In this document: positions 9,153-18,089 of the stretch, in pieces | Layout: the number at the start of each line of letters is the position of its first letter | Numbering within the stretch: the stretch's first letter is position 1 | NCBI GenBank assembly: GCA_965227445.1 | Contig: OZ245751.1 | Location: 5,828,001-5,892,000 of the forward strand | From: DT-110 sp030148525 | Lineage (GTDB): Bacteria > Bacteroidota > Bacteroidia > Chitinophagales > Saprospiraceae | Length of the DNA: 64,000 nucleotides | Direction: 5' to 3' | Translations under genes and position numbers: made by a program | The notes under the pieces: model-generated | The model's input: only the letters and a program-made list of their open reading frames with translations | Databases searched by the model: none | What the model was told of the DNA's origin: nothing

Positions 9153-11484
9153 AGAGGATGCGGGCGATGGCCGAACCCGGTTCCCCGAAACCGGAAGTAC
9201 GCGAATTGGAGGCTGCAAAGACCAAATACACACCGGAATTGGCCCGTCGGCCATTGTAATCAGTCCCGTCCCAGATCGCCTGACCACCCAGGGCTTCCGT
9301 TTCGTAGACTAAACGCCCGTTGATATCCGTGATCTTAACGATGGCGTTCCGGGCCAGCCCTTTTATGGTAATGGGGCCGCGGTATTCCGGTGCGACCGGG
9401 TTGGGAAAGACATTTACCTCAGCGGCGAACACGCGCCCGGCACCGGTTGCTTCGGCCCGGTACGATACAATGCCGTTATCGGTACCAATGAATACTTCCC
9501 CATTGTCGTCGTTGATGGCAATATCGATGATGTTATTATCCGGCAGGGGAGAATTGTCGGCAGTAAATCGAAGTAACTCATCCTCTCCGTCGGGACTCAA
9601 CACAAAAATACCATTACGGGTGCCGACCCACTTGCGATTGGCGCCGTCTACGGCGATGGTCTGGACGTCTTCGTTAGCCAGGAGGTATTCGTTGAATTCA
9701 TCTTCGGTAAATACCCGTAGGGTACCTTGACAATTGGGTTCGAATACCCCGGACCCACACTCGAAAATCACAATACCCTGGCCGGTTCCAACCCAGACAT
9801 CGCCATCCAGATCGGTGGTTACGCAATTGACAAGATTGGTAGGCAGGTTGCTATTATTCTGATTGAAGGTGCGGCAGCGGTCGTCGCTACTATCGCTCAA
9901 ATCCCCCGAATCGAAAACGATAAGTCCGGCGGAGTTGGAATTACTTACGAACCATTTATACCCGTTCAGGTCGACGTCGGCCTGATGGATCTCCCCTATG
10001 CCGCAGGAAGGGCGGAAGCTTTGCCATTCGCCCGCTCGTGTGAATACGGAGACGGGGCGTTCGGCGGTGTGATTGGCAATCCAAAGGTTATTGGATTCAT
10101 CGAATGCGAGTCCCGTAACCCGTGTACGGCTCACATCCCCCTGGGCATTGCGCAGGCTGGAATTGGTATTGTCGTATTGGGTAATGGTTTCCCCATCGTA
10201 TTGCAATAAGCCTTCGAGGAAGGAGGCCGCAAAGACCATCCCATCGTCGGGCCGGATGGCAACATCAATGATATCGTAGAGGTCATCGTCGGGCGAATTG
10301 GGGTCGGGGCCCTTCATGGCCTCCACGGTATTTCGGTTGAATATGCGCCACTGACCATCGATCAGGGAGGCGAAGCCGTGGTCGAGGAAGCGGTAGGTAA
10401 ATTGTTGAGTTACACCTCCTGAAGCCATCCAGACTTCACCGTCACGGATGGCCATGTCGCGGTTGTTCTCTGACCAGGGTGAATTAAAGCTGAGAAACTG
10501 ACAGGATTCGTCTTGCAGGCTATTGAGGATTCGGAAATTACGAAATCTATCGGCCATCCAGATCCGTCCCTGTTCATCCTGAACGGCGTAATTTGGTTGC
10601 CCGAAACAATTTTCTGGTGCCTGCCCGGCATTGCCCTCCTCATCAAAGTAAACCAAGCGGCCACCACTACCGCTGTTGGGGCGGTAGCCGATGAGCAGAT
10701 TGCTGCCTTCGGCCGACATATACTCCAGGTTGTACCCTTCTTCGTCGTGGAAGAAGGTCAGGTTCTGACCATCGTAGGTGTACACTTCGCCGTCGAGGTC
10801 CAGATAAAGCTGGCCATTGGCTACCACCAAGTCACGGGTGCTATAGGCGAAGGGAAATCCTTCATCGGGTCCCAGCAGGGTCCAGTTACCTAGGTTTTGG
10901 GGGTTTTGTTCGGTTTCAGCTACCCGGTATAAACCCTCTTCGGTGGCGGCGTATAAAAAACCCTGGTAGCGTGCCAGGTGATCAACCGGCACACCGAAAG
11001 TAGTAAAGTCGAATTCTACCCGGTTCAGATTGATACGTGATAGTCCATAGGTAGCAGCGATCAGGAGGGTTGAGTCGGAGTCGGGAACCATTTGGTTGAT
11101 GGAGCGCTCCCCTACAAAATTGGTGAAGTTGGCGATCTGATTCATCGTCTCTACGGAGCCATCCGCGCGCACGAGGTCAAGTACACTGTTTTCGTAGGCA
11201 ATTACCAGTATTTTTTGGCCACGGTGATACTGCAGGCTGGTAATTCCAATATTACTGAGCCCGTCGATCTTATCCAGGAAGTTAACGGCCCGATCAACTT
11301 TATCGATGGACATGACCGACCACTCGGTTCCGTAGAAAATCTGGTCGGCACTTTGGGTAACGTAAGGTCCTGCCTGATAGGGCAAATGACTGCGCCACTG
11401 GCCGATGGCTGTATTCAGTTCTTGAGCACGAGTGAAGGAACTGAAAAAAAGAGCCCCAAATAGTAGAAATAGCATGCGTTGCAT
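9130..11484 (-). CDS. porZ: Type IX secretion system protein PorZ (beta-propeller)
   Basis: A 784-aa exported protein with signal peptide MQRMLFLLFGALFFSSFTRA. The mature start (IGQWRSHLPYQ) and the first propeller (KIDGLSNIGITSLQYHRGQK, LLIAATYGLSRINL) follow the PorZ N-terminal propeller pattern. Two-component-regulator-type propeller repeats follow through residue 690 (LWIANHTAE, VWVGTGQGIVIF, KWVGTRNGIFVLS, VFIGTDNGIVSY). The end is a T9SS sorting-like domain (VNVFPNPV, then ITDINGRLVYE, and ANSGVYLV). In Porphyromonas PorZ binds A-LPS at the cell surface and serves the T9SS attachment complex. Transfer of that role here is by homology. The ATG at 11484 is chosen because the 15 upstream residues would precede the signal peptide. 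It is the last gene of the dnaN-nadD run. Confidence 0.85.
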   Translation of the reverse strand: MQRMLFLLFGALFFSSFTRAQELNTAIGQWRSHLPYQAGPYVTQSADQIFYGTEWSVMSIDKVDRAVNFLDKIDGLSNIGITSLQYHRGQKILVIAYENSVLDLVRADGSVETMNQIANFTNFVGERSINQMVPDSDSTLLIAATYGLSRINLNRVEFDFTTFGVPVDHLARYQGFLYAATEEGLYRVAETEQNPQNLGNWTLLGPDEGFPFAYSTRDLVVANGQLYLDLDGEVYTYDGQNLTFFHDEEGYNLEYMSAEGSNLLIGYRPNSGSGGRLVYFDEEGNAGQAPENCFGQPNYAVQDEQGRIWMADRFRNFRILNSLQDESCQFLSFNSPWSENNRDMAIRDGEVWMASGGVTQQFTYRFLDHGFASLIDGQWRIFNRNTVEAMKGPDPNSPDDDLYDIIDVAIRPDDGMVFAASFLEGLLQYDGETITQYDNTNSSLRNAQGDVSRTRVTGLAFDESNNLWIANHTAERPVSVFTRAGEWQSFRPSCGIGEIHQADVDLNGYKWFVSNSNSAGLIVFDSGDLSDSSDDRCRTFNQNNSNLPTNLVNCVTTDLDGDVWVGTGQGIVIFECGSGVFEPNCQGTLRVFTEDEFNEYLLANEDVQTIAVDGANRKWVGTRNGIFVLSPDGEDELLRFTADNSPLPDNNIIDIAINDDNGEVFIGTDNGIVSYRAEATGAGRVFAAEVNVFPNPVAPEYRGPITIKGLARNAIVKITDINGRLVYETEALGGQAIWDGTDYNGRRANSGVYLVFAASNSRTSGFGEPGSAIARILFIRGDGQ

Positions 11485-11571
11485 AGGCGTGATCGTGGAT
11501 TGAAGCGAGCGTTTTCCAAGTCGCATCATTTTAACCAGGTGCCGGCCCGGATATTGTTCATCAGGACGAAT

Positions 11572-12156
11572 TTAGCGATACAATGGCGTTTTGAGGAGGT
11601 ATTCGTAAACGGGGTCGGGAAGCATGTACTGTACGGATTTTCCCTCCCGAAAGCAGCGACGAATAAAACTGGCCGACAGGTGCATGAGGGGAACTTCATC
11701 CATCAGGTGAACGTGGTGGTGATCAGCCAGGTCACCGGCATGGTAACCGGGGCGTTGGTATACGTAAAGCTCGTAGTCGCGGAGGATGAGTTCGTAATTT
11801 TTCCATTTGTGAAGTGTGCCCAGGTTGTCGCCGCCCATGATCAGGGCAAAATGGTACTCCGGGTATTTCTCACGCATGTAGGTGAGCGTGTCAATGGTAT
11901 ACGAAGGCTGCGGCAGACCGAATTCAATATCTGATGCCCGCAAACTGGTCGATTCTCCGATAGCGAGTTGTACGAGGTGAAGCCGGTCGTAGTCCTTCGC
12001 CAGGCTTTTTTTCGGTTTGAGCGGATTTTGGGGCGAGACTACCATCCAGACTTCGTCCAGGTCGGTATGGGTGGCCATGACGTTGGCAATGATCATATGC
12101 CCAACGTGGACGGGATTGAAAGAGCCAAAAAACAAACCGATTTTTCGGGCCGACAT
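11572..12156 (-). CDS. nadD: Nicotinate-nucleotide adenylyltransferase NadD
   Basis: A 194-aa nucleotidyltransferase that converts nicotinate mononucleotide and ATP to deamido-NAD in NAD synthesis. The N-terminal motif GSFNPVHVGHM (GxxPxHxGH) is the nucleotide site. SPQNPLKPKK and PSYTIDTLTYMREKYP are the NadD substrate loops, and the C-terminal signature region is LSASFIRRCFREGKSVQYML (I-S-A-T-x-I-R variant). Full length, cytosolic. It lies 15 bp after the lipoprotein gene and 87 bp before porZ on the minus strand, likely in the same transcript as dnaN. Confidence 0.95.
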   Translation of the reverse strand: MSARKIGLFFGSFNPVHVGHMIIANVMATHTDLDEVWMVVSPQNPLKPKKSLAKDYDRLHLVQLAIGESTSLRASDIEFGLPQPSYTIDTLTYMREKYPEYHFALIMGGDNLGTLHKWKNYELILRDYELYVYQRPGYHAGDLADHHHVHLMDEVPLMHLSASFIRRCFREGKSVQYMLPDPVYEYLLKTPLYR

Positions 12157-12171
12157 GGATGGAGTAGATTT

Positions 12172-12636
12172 CTAATTGTTGTTGAGGAGGCTGTCCATGA
12201 TGCGGTCCAGTTCCTCGTCGATACGTAATTGTTCTTCGTGAGGAGCATCGACCAGCCAGCCTGACTTGGTGCGGACCAACTGGAAATTAGCCTGATACTG
12301 CTCGTATTGGTCGCGCAACGTGCAAAGGCATATTGCCGTATCTGCGCGCACAGAACAATCGAGTTCTTCAAAAGTGGTCACAAGCACGGTGGAATCGCTC
12401 ACCTCCAGGGCAATGATCTCGGCGAGTTCGTCGAGGCGTTCCTGCTCGGCCGGGGTACTCAGCGCCTTGGCTTCTTCGAATTGGTTGCGGTCGTAATATC
12501 CCTGGTAAGCACGCAAGACCTCTTCGGGCGACTGGTCCACCGATTCGGCCGATTCACCTGGCTCCGGTTGGCAAGCAAATAGCACAGTTGCCATTATCAA
12601 CAGGCATCCTGGCATATATGGGAAGCGATTCGGCAT
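12172..12636 (-). CDS. Small lipoprotein, DUF4878/NTF2-like
   Basis: About 154 aa. MPNRFPYMPGCLLIMATVLF leads to the lipobox cysteine (LFAC) and an acidic linker. SPEEVLRAYQGYYDRNQFEE and later FQLVRTKSGWLVDAP give the helix-then-sheet pattern of the cone-shaped DUF4878/NTF2-like lipoproteins, but the match is by eye and weak. Two in-domain cysteine pairs (LDCSV, CLC) could form disulfides in the periplasm. The ATG at 12636 is preferred over the upstream ATG at 12663 because it places a short basic N-region before the hydrophobic core. It sits between dnaN and nadD with short spacers. Confidence 0.7.
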   Translation of the reverse strand: MPNRFPYMPGCLLIMATVLFACQPEPGESAESVDQSPEEVLRAYQGYYDRNQFEEAKALSTPAEQERLDELAEIIALEVSDSTVLVTTFEELDCSVRADTAICLCTLRDQYEQYQANFQLVRTKSGWLVDAPHEEQLRIDEELDRIMDSLLNNN

Positions 12637-12692
12637 GGAAAGCGATTTTACGCGAGGGATCAACCGACACGCGAGGCCGGTGGTTTTCGCAA

Positions 12693-13808
12693 TTAGTTAC
12701 TCAGCATCACGGGCATTACCAGCATGAGGATGTCTTCTCCTTCAGAATCCTCATTAGGCAGCAGAATGCCAGCGCGGGTTGGGGTCGATAATTCCATTTG
12801 CACTTCGTCGGATTCCAGTACTCCGAGCATCTCCACCAAAAATTTGGCGTTAAAGCCGATGGTGAGTGGCTCGCCTTCGTAAGAGCAAGCCAGCTGCTCG
12901 GTAGCTTCGTTAGAGAAGTCGAGATCCTGAGCGGAAACGGTAAGGCTGCCATCGTGAATATTCAGGATGACCTGATTAGTCGTTTTATTGGCGTAGATCG
13001 CGATCCGTTTCAGGGAGTTCTGGAAGTCGGTGCGGGAGATCGTCAGTGTATTCGGGTTGTCGACCGGAATGACCGCGTTATAGTCGGGGTAGCGCGCATC
13101 GATGAGGCGACAAACCAATTGTGTTTGACCGAAGTTGAAGAAGGCATTGGCCTTATTGAAAGCCATCTTCACTTCGTCGCCTCCCGGCAGTGCGTTTTTC
13201 AGCAGGTTCAGTGCCTTTTTAGGAACGATGAAGGAGGTGGACACTTCACTGGATAAGTTGGAGTAGGTGTATTTAACCAATTTGTGGGCATCGGTAGCCA
13301 CCATGGTCAGCTTATTGAAGTCGACCTGAAAAAATACGCCTGTCATAGCGGGGCGCAACTCATCGGAACTGGTCGCAAAAAGTGTCTTACTCACTGATTG
13401 ATTCAGGATGGGTGCGGGCAATTCGATCTCGTCGACGGAATCGGGCTCGGGAATGGCCGGAAAATCCTGGCCGTTTTCACCTGCCAGGCGGTACTTACCG
13501 TAGGCCGAAGTGATCTCGATACCGAAATTTTCGTCGTCGACCGTAAAAGTGATCGGTTGTTGGGGCAGAGCTTTCAGTGTATCGAGCAGGATTTTGGCAG
13601 GCACAGCTACGGACCCATTGCCGTCGGCATTCACTTCAATTTCGGTGGTGATCGATGTCTCGAGATCGGTAGCTGCAATTCGAAGTGTTTTTCCGGAAAT
13701 CGTAAAGAGGAAATCCTCCAGGATTGGCAGCACGGGATTGGAGCCGATCGAACCGGCGGCCAGGGTGAGTTGTTTGAGCAATTCGGATGAGGATACACTA
13801 AATTTCAT
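12693..13808 (-). CDS. dnaN: DNA polymerase III beta subunit (sliding clamp)
   Basis: A 371-aa clamp protein of the expected length (three repeated domains of about 120 residues). MKFSVSSSELLKQLTLAAGS starts domain 1, GQDFPAIPEPD and VFFQVDFNKLTMVATDAHKL mark the family-typical linkers, and the C-terminus ends in LMLVMPVML. It dimerises into the ring that tethers the replicative polymerase. A Bacteroidota-type -7 element lies about 40 bp upstream, and two DnaA-box-like sequences lie just beyond. dnaA itself is not nearby. It heads the minus-strand run dnaN, lipoprotein gene, nadD, porZ. Confidence 0.97.
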   Translation of the reverse strand: MKFSVSSSELLKQLTLAAGSIGSNPVLPILEDFLFTISGKTLRIAATDLETSITTEIEVNADGNGSVAVPAKILLDTLKALPQQPITFTVDDENFGIEITSAYGKYRLAGENGQDFPAIPEPDSVDEIELPAPILNQSVSKTLFATSSDELRPAMTGVFFQVDFNKLTMVATDAHKLVKYTYSNLSSEVSTSFIVPKKALNLLKNALPGGDEVKMAFNKANAFFNFGQTQLVCRLIDARYPDYNAVIPVDNPNTLTISRTDFQNSLKRIAIYANKTTNQVILNIHDGSLTVSAQDLDFSNEATEQLACSYEGEPLTIGFNAKFLVEMLGVLESDEVQMELSTPTRAGILLPNEDSEGEDILMLVMPVMLSN

Positions 13809-13847
13809 AAAGCGGTATGATTTGAAGTCTTATTACCCGGAAAGCTA

Positions 13848-13855
13848 CAAATTTA
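13848..13855 (-). promoter_or_regulatory. Predicted -7 promoter element of dnaN
   Basis: On the minus strand this reads TAAATTTG, an exact match to the Bacteroidota TAnnTTTG element, about 40 bp upstream of the dnaN start. A TTTG lies 25 bp further upstream, slightly farther than the usual -33 spacing. Confidence 0.55.
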
Positions 13856-13884
13856 ACGCTTCCCGCTCGTTTTTCCGCATCAAA

Positions 13885-13905
13885 TAATACACAGGATGTG
13901 AATAA
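13885..13905. promoter_or_regulatory. Two DnaA-box-like sites upstream of dnaN
   Basis: TGTGAATAA at 13897-13905 is the complement of TTATTCACA, an exact DnaA-box consensus (TTATNCACA). TAATACACA at 13885-13893 differs by one base. They are in opposite orientation and 3 bp apart, directly upstream of the dnaN promoter. There is no larger AT-rich unwinding region or box cluster, so this is more likely DnaA control of dnaN than an origin. Confidence 0.35.
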
Positions 13906-14149
13906 CTTCCAGCGGGATAAAAAGAGATCAAAAAAACGTTCGGTCTTCAGAACATCCTTTAATAAAGTATTGGAAATTGTTGTTTAACGGGTGAAAATGG
14001 AGGTGCCAGGTTCGGGCAGTTAGGTCGCTTTGGGGCTTCCATATCCGACGGAACGCCATGAACAACGCCTCAACCGGGTTATGCCCGGAGCGCAGGGGGA
14101 GCCAGAAGACCTTCACCTGCTTGAGGGGGAGCAGCTCCTTAGAATTTTC
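13906..14149. other. Rest of the divergent gap between dnaN and the M16-like gene
   Basis: The remaining 244 bp between the DnaA-box-like pair and the M16-like promoter are noncoding. They contain a CCGGG/CCCGG hairpin (14074-14088) and several GC-rich inverted stretches on an otherwise ordinary background. A minus-strand open frame across it has no family features. A structured RNA is possible but no known RNA motif was recognised. Confidence 0.4.
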
Positions 14150-14156
14150 TAATTTG
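14150..14156 (+). promoter_or_regulatory. Predicted -7 element abutting the M16-like start codon
   Basis: TAATTTG, one base shorter than TAnnTTTG, ends 5 bp before the ATG at 14162. If used, the transcript would start at or next to the AUG (leaderless). Confidence 0.35.
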
Positions 14157-14161
14157 CACGT

Positions 14162-15439
14162 ATGGCCAATCGCAAAATACCACCACGTATACAGACGATC
14201 GACCGCATCGATTTCCCCGAAGTGGTTAATTACCATTTGGATAATGAGATACCAGTTTACCTCATTGCACAGCCTGATCAGGAGGTTTTTCGACTGGAGA
14301 TAGTGGTTGATGCGGGGCGTCCTTATGAATCGGCTCCCCTGGTGTCGCGCACTACACAGCAGATGTTGCGGGAGGGCACCCGGCACCGCTCCAGCAGCGA
14401 ACTGGCTGAATACCTGGATTACTGCGGAGCCAGTTTATCACTACCCGCGCAGATGGATACCGCAAATCTGGTCGTGCAGGGATTGCGTAAACACTTCGAA
14501 GCGATAATAACTATGGTTGCCGAGCTTCTGCGGGCTCCGTCTTTTCCGGAGGATGAGTGGAGGGCTTTGCGCGAGCGCTCCAAGGCGAACCTGCGAATAG
14601 AGTTAGAGAAAAACGAGGTCGTTGCTTACCGGCAGATCACTGAATATCTTTTTGGGGAAACCCATCCATACGGCTACAACAGCCACCTGGTGACTTACGA
14701 CGAGTTGACAATCGACCAGCTTCGGGGTCACCACGATCAGTATTATCGCACCGGGCAGATGAAGCTGTTTTTGGCCGGCGGACTGGGGGATCCGGAGCTG
14801 GAGGCGCTGAATAAGTGCCTGGGCCAGGGCATACCACTGGGGGAAGCTACTGAACCCCGTATCCCAGGGGCCGAGATGCGTAGGGGGTACCACCATATTC
14901 CGGGCAGTGGCCAGCTACAGACCGCCATTCGGATGGGAAGACCGCTGTTTGACCGAAGGCACCCTGATTACCACGGGTTATACATCCTCAATACCCTCTT
15001 GGGGGGGTACTTTGGATCCCGCCTGATGGATAACATTCGGGAAGAAAAAGGCCTCACGTATAATATTTACTCATCACTTGATACGAACCGTCACGATGGT
15101 TGCTGGCTCATTGCCTGTGAGACGAGCCCGAAGCACGTGGAAACCTGCCTGGCGGAAATTGAGCAGGAAATGCGGAAACTTCGCGAAGAAATAATGGATC
15201 GGGAGGAGCTGGAAATGGTTCGCAATTACCTGTTAGGTACTTTCCTAAGCCAGGTTGACGGTTCCCTGAACAGCATCGAATGGTTGGCCGGTCTGGTCAG
15301 TGATGGTCTGGATCCATCCTTTTTTTCGGAAGCAGTACAGCGTGTTAACGAGATCCAACCGGAGGACATCCAACGTCTGGCACAGAGCTATTTAGAGCCC
15401 GATTCCTGGACAAGCCTGACGGTAGGTGTGAAATCCTGA
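14162..15439 (+). CDS. M16-family protein lacking the zinc site (non-catalytic subunit type)
   Basis: A 425-aa protein with the two-lobed M16 fold. The N-terminal lobe starts YHLDNEIPVYLI and continues VDAGRPYESAPLVSRTTQQM, where the catalytic family members have H-x-x-E-H. Here the zinc ligands are absent. The C-terminal lobe keeps LGGYFGSRLMDNIREEKGLT with the R/Y pair (R near 293, Y near 300) that in M16B partner subunits helps bind the peptide. It has no signal peptide. By analogy to PqqF/MPP-type heterodimers it is probably a partner or chaperone subunit, but no catalytic partner is adjacent. The only HxxEH M16 gene in the window is 42 kb away and is exported. Structural call sure, role inferred. 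Confidence 0.85.
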   Translation: MANRKIPPRIQTIDRIDFPEVVNYHLDNEIPVYLIAQPDQEVFRLEIVVDAGRPYESAPLVSRTTQQMLREGTRHRSSSELAEYLDYCGASLSLPAQMDTANLVVQGLRKHFEAIITMVAELLRAPSFPEDEWRALRERSKANLRIELEKNEVVAYRQITEYLFGETHPYGYNSHLVTYDELTIDQLRGHHDQYYRTGQMKLFLAGGLGDPELEALNKCLGQGIPLGEATEPRIPGAEMRRGYHHIPGSGQLQTAIRMGRPLFDRRHPDYHGLYILNTLLGGYFGSRLMDNIREEKGLTYNIYSSLDTNRHDGCWLIACETSPKHVETCLAEIEQEMRKLREEIMDREELEMVRNYLLGTFLSQVDGSLNSIEWLAGLVSDGLDPSFFSEAVQRVNEIQPEDIQRLAQSYLEPDSWTSLTVGVKS

Positions 15440-15440
15440 A

Positions 15441-15464
15441 CTTTTTTGCTTTATGGCAAAAAAG
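15441..15464 (+). terminator. A/T-armed hairpin after the M16-like gene
   Basis: CTTTTTTGC pairs with GCAAAAAAG two bases after the stop codon. The same TTTTGCC-loop-GGCAAAA design recurs at 33520-33537 and, partly, at 59944-59967. It may act as a terminator. The remaining stretch to mreB (15465-15655) shows no certain promoter. Confidence 0.45.
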
Positions 15465-15655
15465 CTTGTCTTAATGCGATAAATAAAGACTCCAAATTTT
15501 CCGATAATTGGGAAAAATGCGTTGTTTTACGTATTAGGAAAGGATAGCTACGAACCCCGTTCCCATTATTCCAACCTACCGTTAGGGCACAATAATCGAA
15601 CTATGGTGCCGTTTGGGGTACGATATTGAAAAAAAATCAGGTACAACCCACGTTA

Positions 15656-16690
15656 ATGAAGCTGTTTAGTTTTTTTAAGCAGGAATTAGCCATTGATCTT
15701 GGTACTGCAAATACGCTTATCATACAAGACGGCGAAATTGTCGTCGACGAACCTTCCATCGTAGCCATCAACCGCAAAACCGGAGAAACCATAGCCGTGG
15801 GCCGAAAGGCTATGCAGATGCACGAAAAGACCCACGAGGATATAAAAACTATCCGCCCGTTGAAGGACGGGGTAATCGCCGACTTCCAGGCTGCTGAAAG
15901 TATGATTGAAGGACTAATCCGAATGATTGGTTCTCGCCGCCGCTTTTTCACCCACCTCAAAATGGTTATTTGTATACCTTCCGGAATTACTGAAGTGGAA
16001 AAGCGGGCTGTTTTTGATTCTGCCGACCACGTCGATAGTAAAGAAACATATTTGATCCATGAGCCTATGGCTGCCGCACTGGGTATTGGCCTGGATGTGG
16101 AGGAGCCCATGGGTAATATGATCATCGACATAGGTGGAGGTACCACGGAGATCGCCGTGATCGCGCTGTCGGGCATTGTTTCGGACCAATCGATTCGCAC
16201 AGCCGGTGACGAGCTGACCAGCGATATCGTCAGCTACATGAAACGGCAGCACAATATTCTGATCGGTGAACGAACTGCTGAGCAGATCAAAATCCACGTC
16301 GGTTCTGCCCTGCACAAACTCGAAAATGGACCGGAGGACTTTCCAGTGAATGGGCGGGACCTCATGACTGGTATCCCCAAACAGATCAAGATATCGTACA
16401 GCGAGGTGGCCCATGCCATCGACAAATCGGTCAGCAAGATCGAGGATGCTGTGCTGAAGGCATTGGAGGCTACACCCCCTGAATTGGCTTCAGATATATA
16501 CCGAACAGGATTGTATCTGACGGGTGGTGGTGCTCTTTTACGGGGCCTGGACACCCGACTGGCCGCCAAAACCAAACTGCCGGTTCATATTGCTGAAGAT
16601 CCTCTACGCGCGGTAGTGCGTGGAACCGGTATTGCGCTGAAAAATACCGATCGCTTCTCGTTCCTGATCGGGCGTGACAGTGTGAAGTAG
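15656..16690 (+). CDS. mreB: Rod-shape-determining actin homologue MreB
   Basis: About 344 aa with the actin-fold phosphate motif AIDLGTANTLIIQDGEIVVD at the N-terminus, IDIGGGTTEIAVI (phosphate 2) near residue 160 and LTGGGALLRGLD (adenosine motif) near residue 290. It forms membrane-associated filaments that guide the elongation machinery. The upstream TTG at 15626 would add 10 residues. The ATG at 15656 (MKLFSFFKQELAIDLG) is preferred, since MreB usually starts with a short amphipathic membrane-binding segment before the first motif. It is the first gene of mreB-mreC-mreD-mrdA. Confidence 0.96.
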   Translation: MKLFSFFKQELAIDLGTANTLIIQDGEIVVDEPSIVAINRKTGETIAVGRKAMQMHEKTHEDIKTIRPLKDGVIADFQAAESMIEGLIRMIGSRRRFFTHLKMVICIPSGITEVEKRAVFDSADHVDSKETYLIHEPMAAALGIGLDVEEPMGNMIIDIGGGTTEIAVIALSGIVSDQSIRTAGDELTSDIVSYMKRQHNILIGERTAEQIKIHVGSALHKLENGPEDFPVNGRDLMTGIPKQIKISYSEVAHAIDKSVSKIEDAVLKALEATPPELASDIYRTGLYLTGGGALLRGLDTRLAAKTKLPVHIAEDPLRAVVRGTGIALKNTDRFSFLIGRDSVK

Positions 16691-16729
16691 GTTCTGCTGT
16701 GATAGGGATCGACAAAATTTATTGCGAGT

Positions 16730-17563
16730 ATGACCGCCCTCCTACGACTCCTTTCCAGATTGGGGCCTCTTTTTCTCTTTCTTTTACTGGAAAGTATTAG
16801 CCTGTATTTGGTAGTGACGTATAATACCGAGCAGGGACGGTTATTTCTCAGCTCCACCAACCGCTTCACCAGTTTTATTAACCGACAGGTATCCGGCGTG
16901 ACTGGCTACGCCAATTTGCGAGAGGAAAACCAGGAGCTCGTCGAAGAGATCATCGACTTGCGCGAGCGACTGGGCAATGCGTATTACGACAATACGGCCA
17001 GTATTGATACAGCCCTGGCTGATTCGAGTGCATTGCCGTTATATACCTACATCGATGCCCGGGTGATCAACAACTCTATCAGCCGTAAAAACAATTACCT
17101 CACGCTGAACAAGGGTAGTAAACATGGATTGCGCCCACACATGGGGGTTATTTCCAACGACGGGGTGGTAGGTATTGTGCGGCAGGTATCGCCCCATTAT
17201 GCTATGGTCATGTCGGTACTGCATAGTAAAACCCGGATTACGGCCGAGATCAGAGATAAAGGCTATTTTGGTGCTCTGGTCTGGAAAGAGCAGGATCCGC
17301 GCTTTATGTATCTGGAGGATGTACCCAAACACCATTTCATTGAATTGGGGGATACGGTACAAACCAGCCGGTTTTCCCACATTTTTCCGGAAGGGATTGC
17401 CCTGGGCGAGATCGCTGATTTCAGTGTACCCGAAGGCGGCAGTAATTTTAATATCAAGGTTAGACTCAATACGGAAATGGGCCGGTTGCGGCAAGTATTG
17501 GTGGTTAATAACCTCATGAGTGAAGAGATCGAACAACTAGAAGAAGGGGTCCTCAATGAATAG
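16730..17563 (+). CDS. mreC: Cell-shape protein MreC
   Basis: A 277-aa bitopic inner-membrane protein. Residues 8-30 (GPLFLFLLLESISLYLVV) form the membrane anchor, followed by a coiled coil (REENQELVEEIIDLRERLGN) and the periplasmic double beta-barrel domain with NNSISRKNNYLTLNKGSKHG and MGVISNDGVVGIVRQVSPHY, both typical of MreC. It links MreB filaments to PBP2 and MreD. It starts 39 bp after mreB and overlaps mreD by 8 bp, indicating translational coupling. Confidence 0.95.
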   Translation: MTALLRLLSRLGPLFLFLLLESISLYLVVTYNTEQGRLFLSSTNRFTSFINRQVSGVTGYANLREENQELVEEIIDLRERLGNAYYDNTASIDTALADSSALPLYTYIDARVINNSISRKNNYLTLNKGSKHGLRPHMGVISNDGVVGIVRQVSPHYAMVMSVLHSKTRITAEIRDKGYFGALVWKEQDPRFMYLEDVPKHHFIELGDTVQTSRFSHIFPEGIALGEIADFSVPEGGSNFNIKVRLNTEMGRLRQVLVVNNLMSEEIEQLEEGVLNE

Positions 17564-18077
17564 TGCTGTCCTTGCCAATATTGTCCGATTTATCGGGTTG
17601 CTGTTGCTTCAGGTATTGATCATTAAACAGATCGAATTGGGGCCTATTGGCGGTAGCATTATCCAATTGTTCGTGTACCCTTTGTTCCTGTTACTCATCC
17701 CTCTTCGCACTTCCCGGGAGGTTCAGCTGTTGATCGGTTTTGTGGTAGGGATCAGTGTTGATTTGTTCTATAATTCAGCCGGACTGCACGCCAGCGCTTG
17801 TGTTTTTTTGGCCTACGTACGTCCCTATGTGCTCCGGATCGTAGAGCCAAGAGCAGGGTACGACAAAACGAAGGGATTGACCCCGGAGCGCATCAATTGG
17901 GGATGGTTTGTGCGGTATGCCAGCTTGGGTGCCCTGGTTCATTCTCTGTGTTTTCACTTGGTCGATGCATTTACTTTTGCTGCCTTTGGGGTCATCTTGT
18001 TAAAAACGGTTTTGTCCGTTGCCTTTTCCCTGTTGTTTATGTTTATTTTAGTATTGGTGTTCAATCCTAAAGATTAA
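17556..18077 (+). CDS. mreD: Cell-shape membrane protein MreD
   Basis: A 173-aa integral membrane protein with about five hydrophobic segments (IVRFIGLLLLQVLII, IIQLFVYPLFLLLIPL, LLIGFVVGISVDLFYNSAGL, and two at the C-terminus). The G-x-x-x-D-x-F motif (GISVDLFYNSAGLHA) is characteristic of MreD. The region between segments (residues about 95-120) is longer and more charged than in Gram-positive MreD, as is usual in Bacteroidota. It overlaps mreC by 8 bp and precedes mrdA by 12 bp. Confidence 0.92.
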   Translation: MNSAVLANIVRFIGLLLLQVLIIKQIELGPIGGSIIQLFVYPLFLLLIPLRTSREVQLLIGFVVGISVDLFYNSAGLHASACVFLAYVRPYVLRIVEPRAGYDKTKGLTPERINWGWFVRYASLGALVHSLCFHLVDAFTFAAFGVILLKTVLSVAFSLLFMFILVLVFNPKD

Positions 18078-18089
18078 AGCACGTATAAA

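Noticed and set aside
13906..14149. SRP RNA or another known structured RNA in the dnaN gap
   Set aside because: No GGAAGCAGC-type loop or other RNA signature in either strand; only generic hairpins.
13928..14386. 152-aa minus-strand frame between dnaN and the M16-like gene
   Set aside because: Its 5' part is antisense of the M16-like gene and the rest is noncoding gap; it has no start context and no family features.
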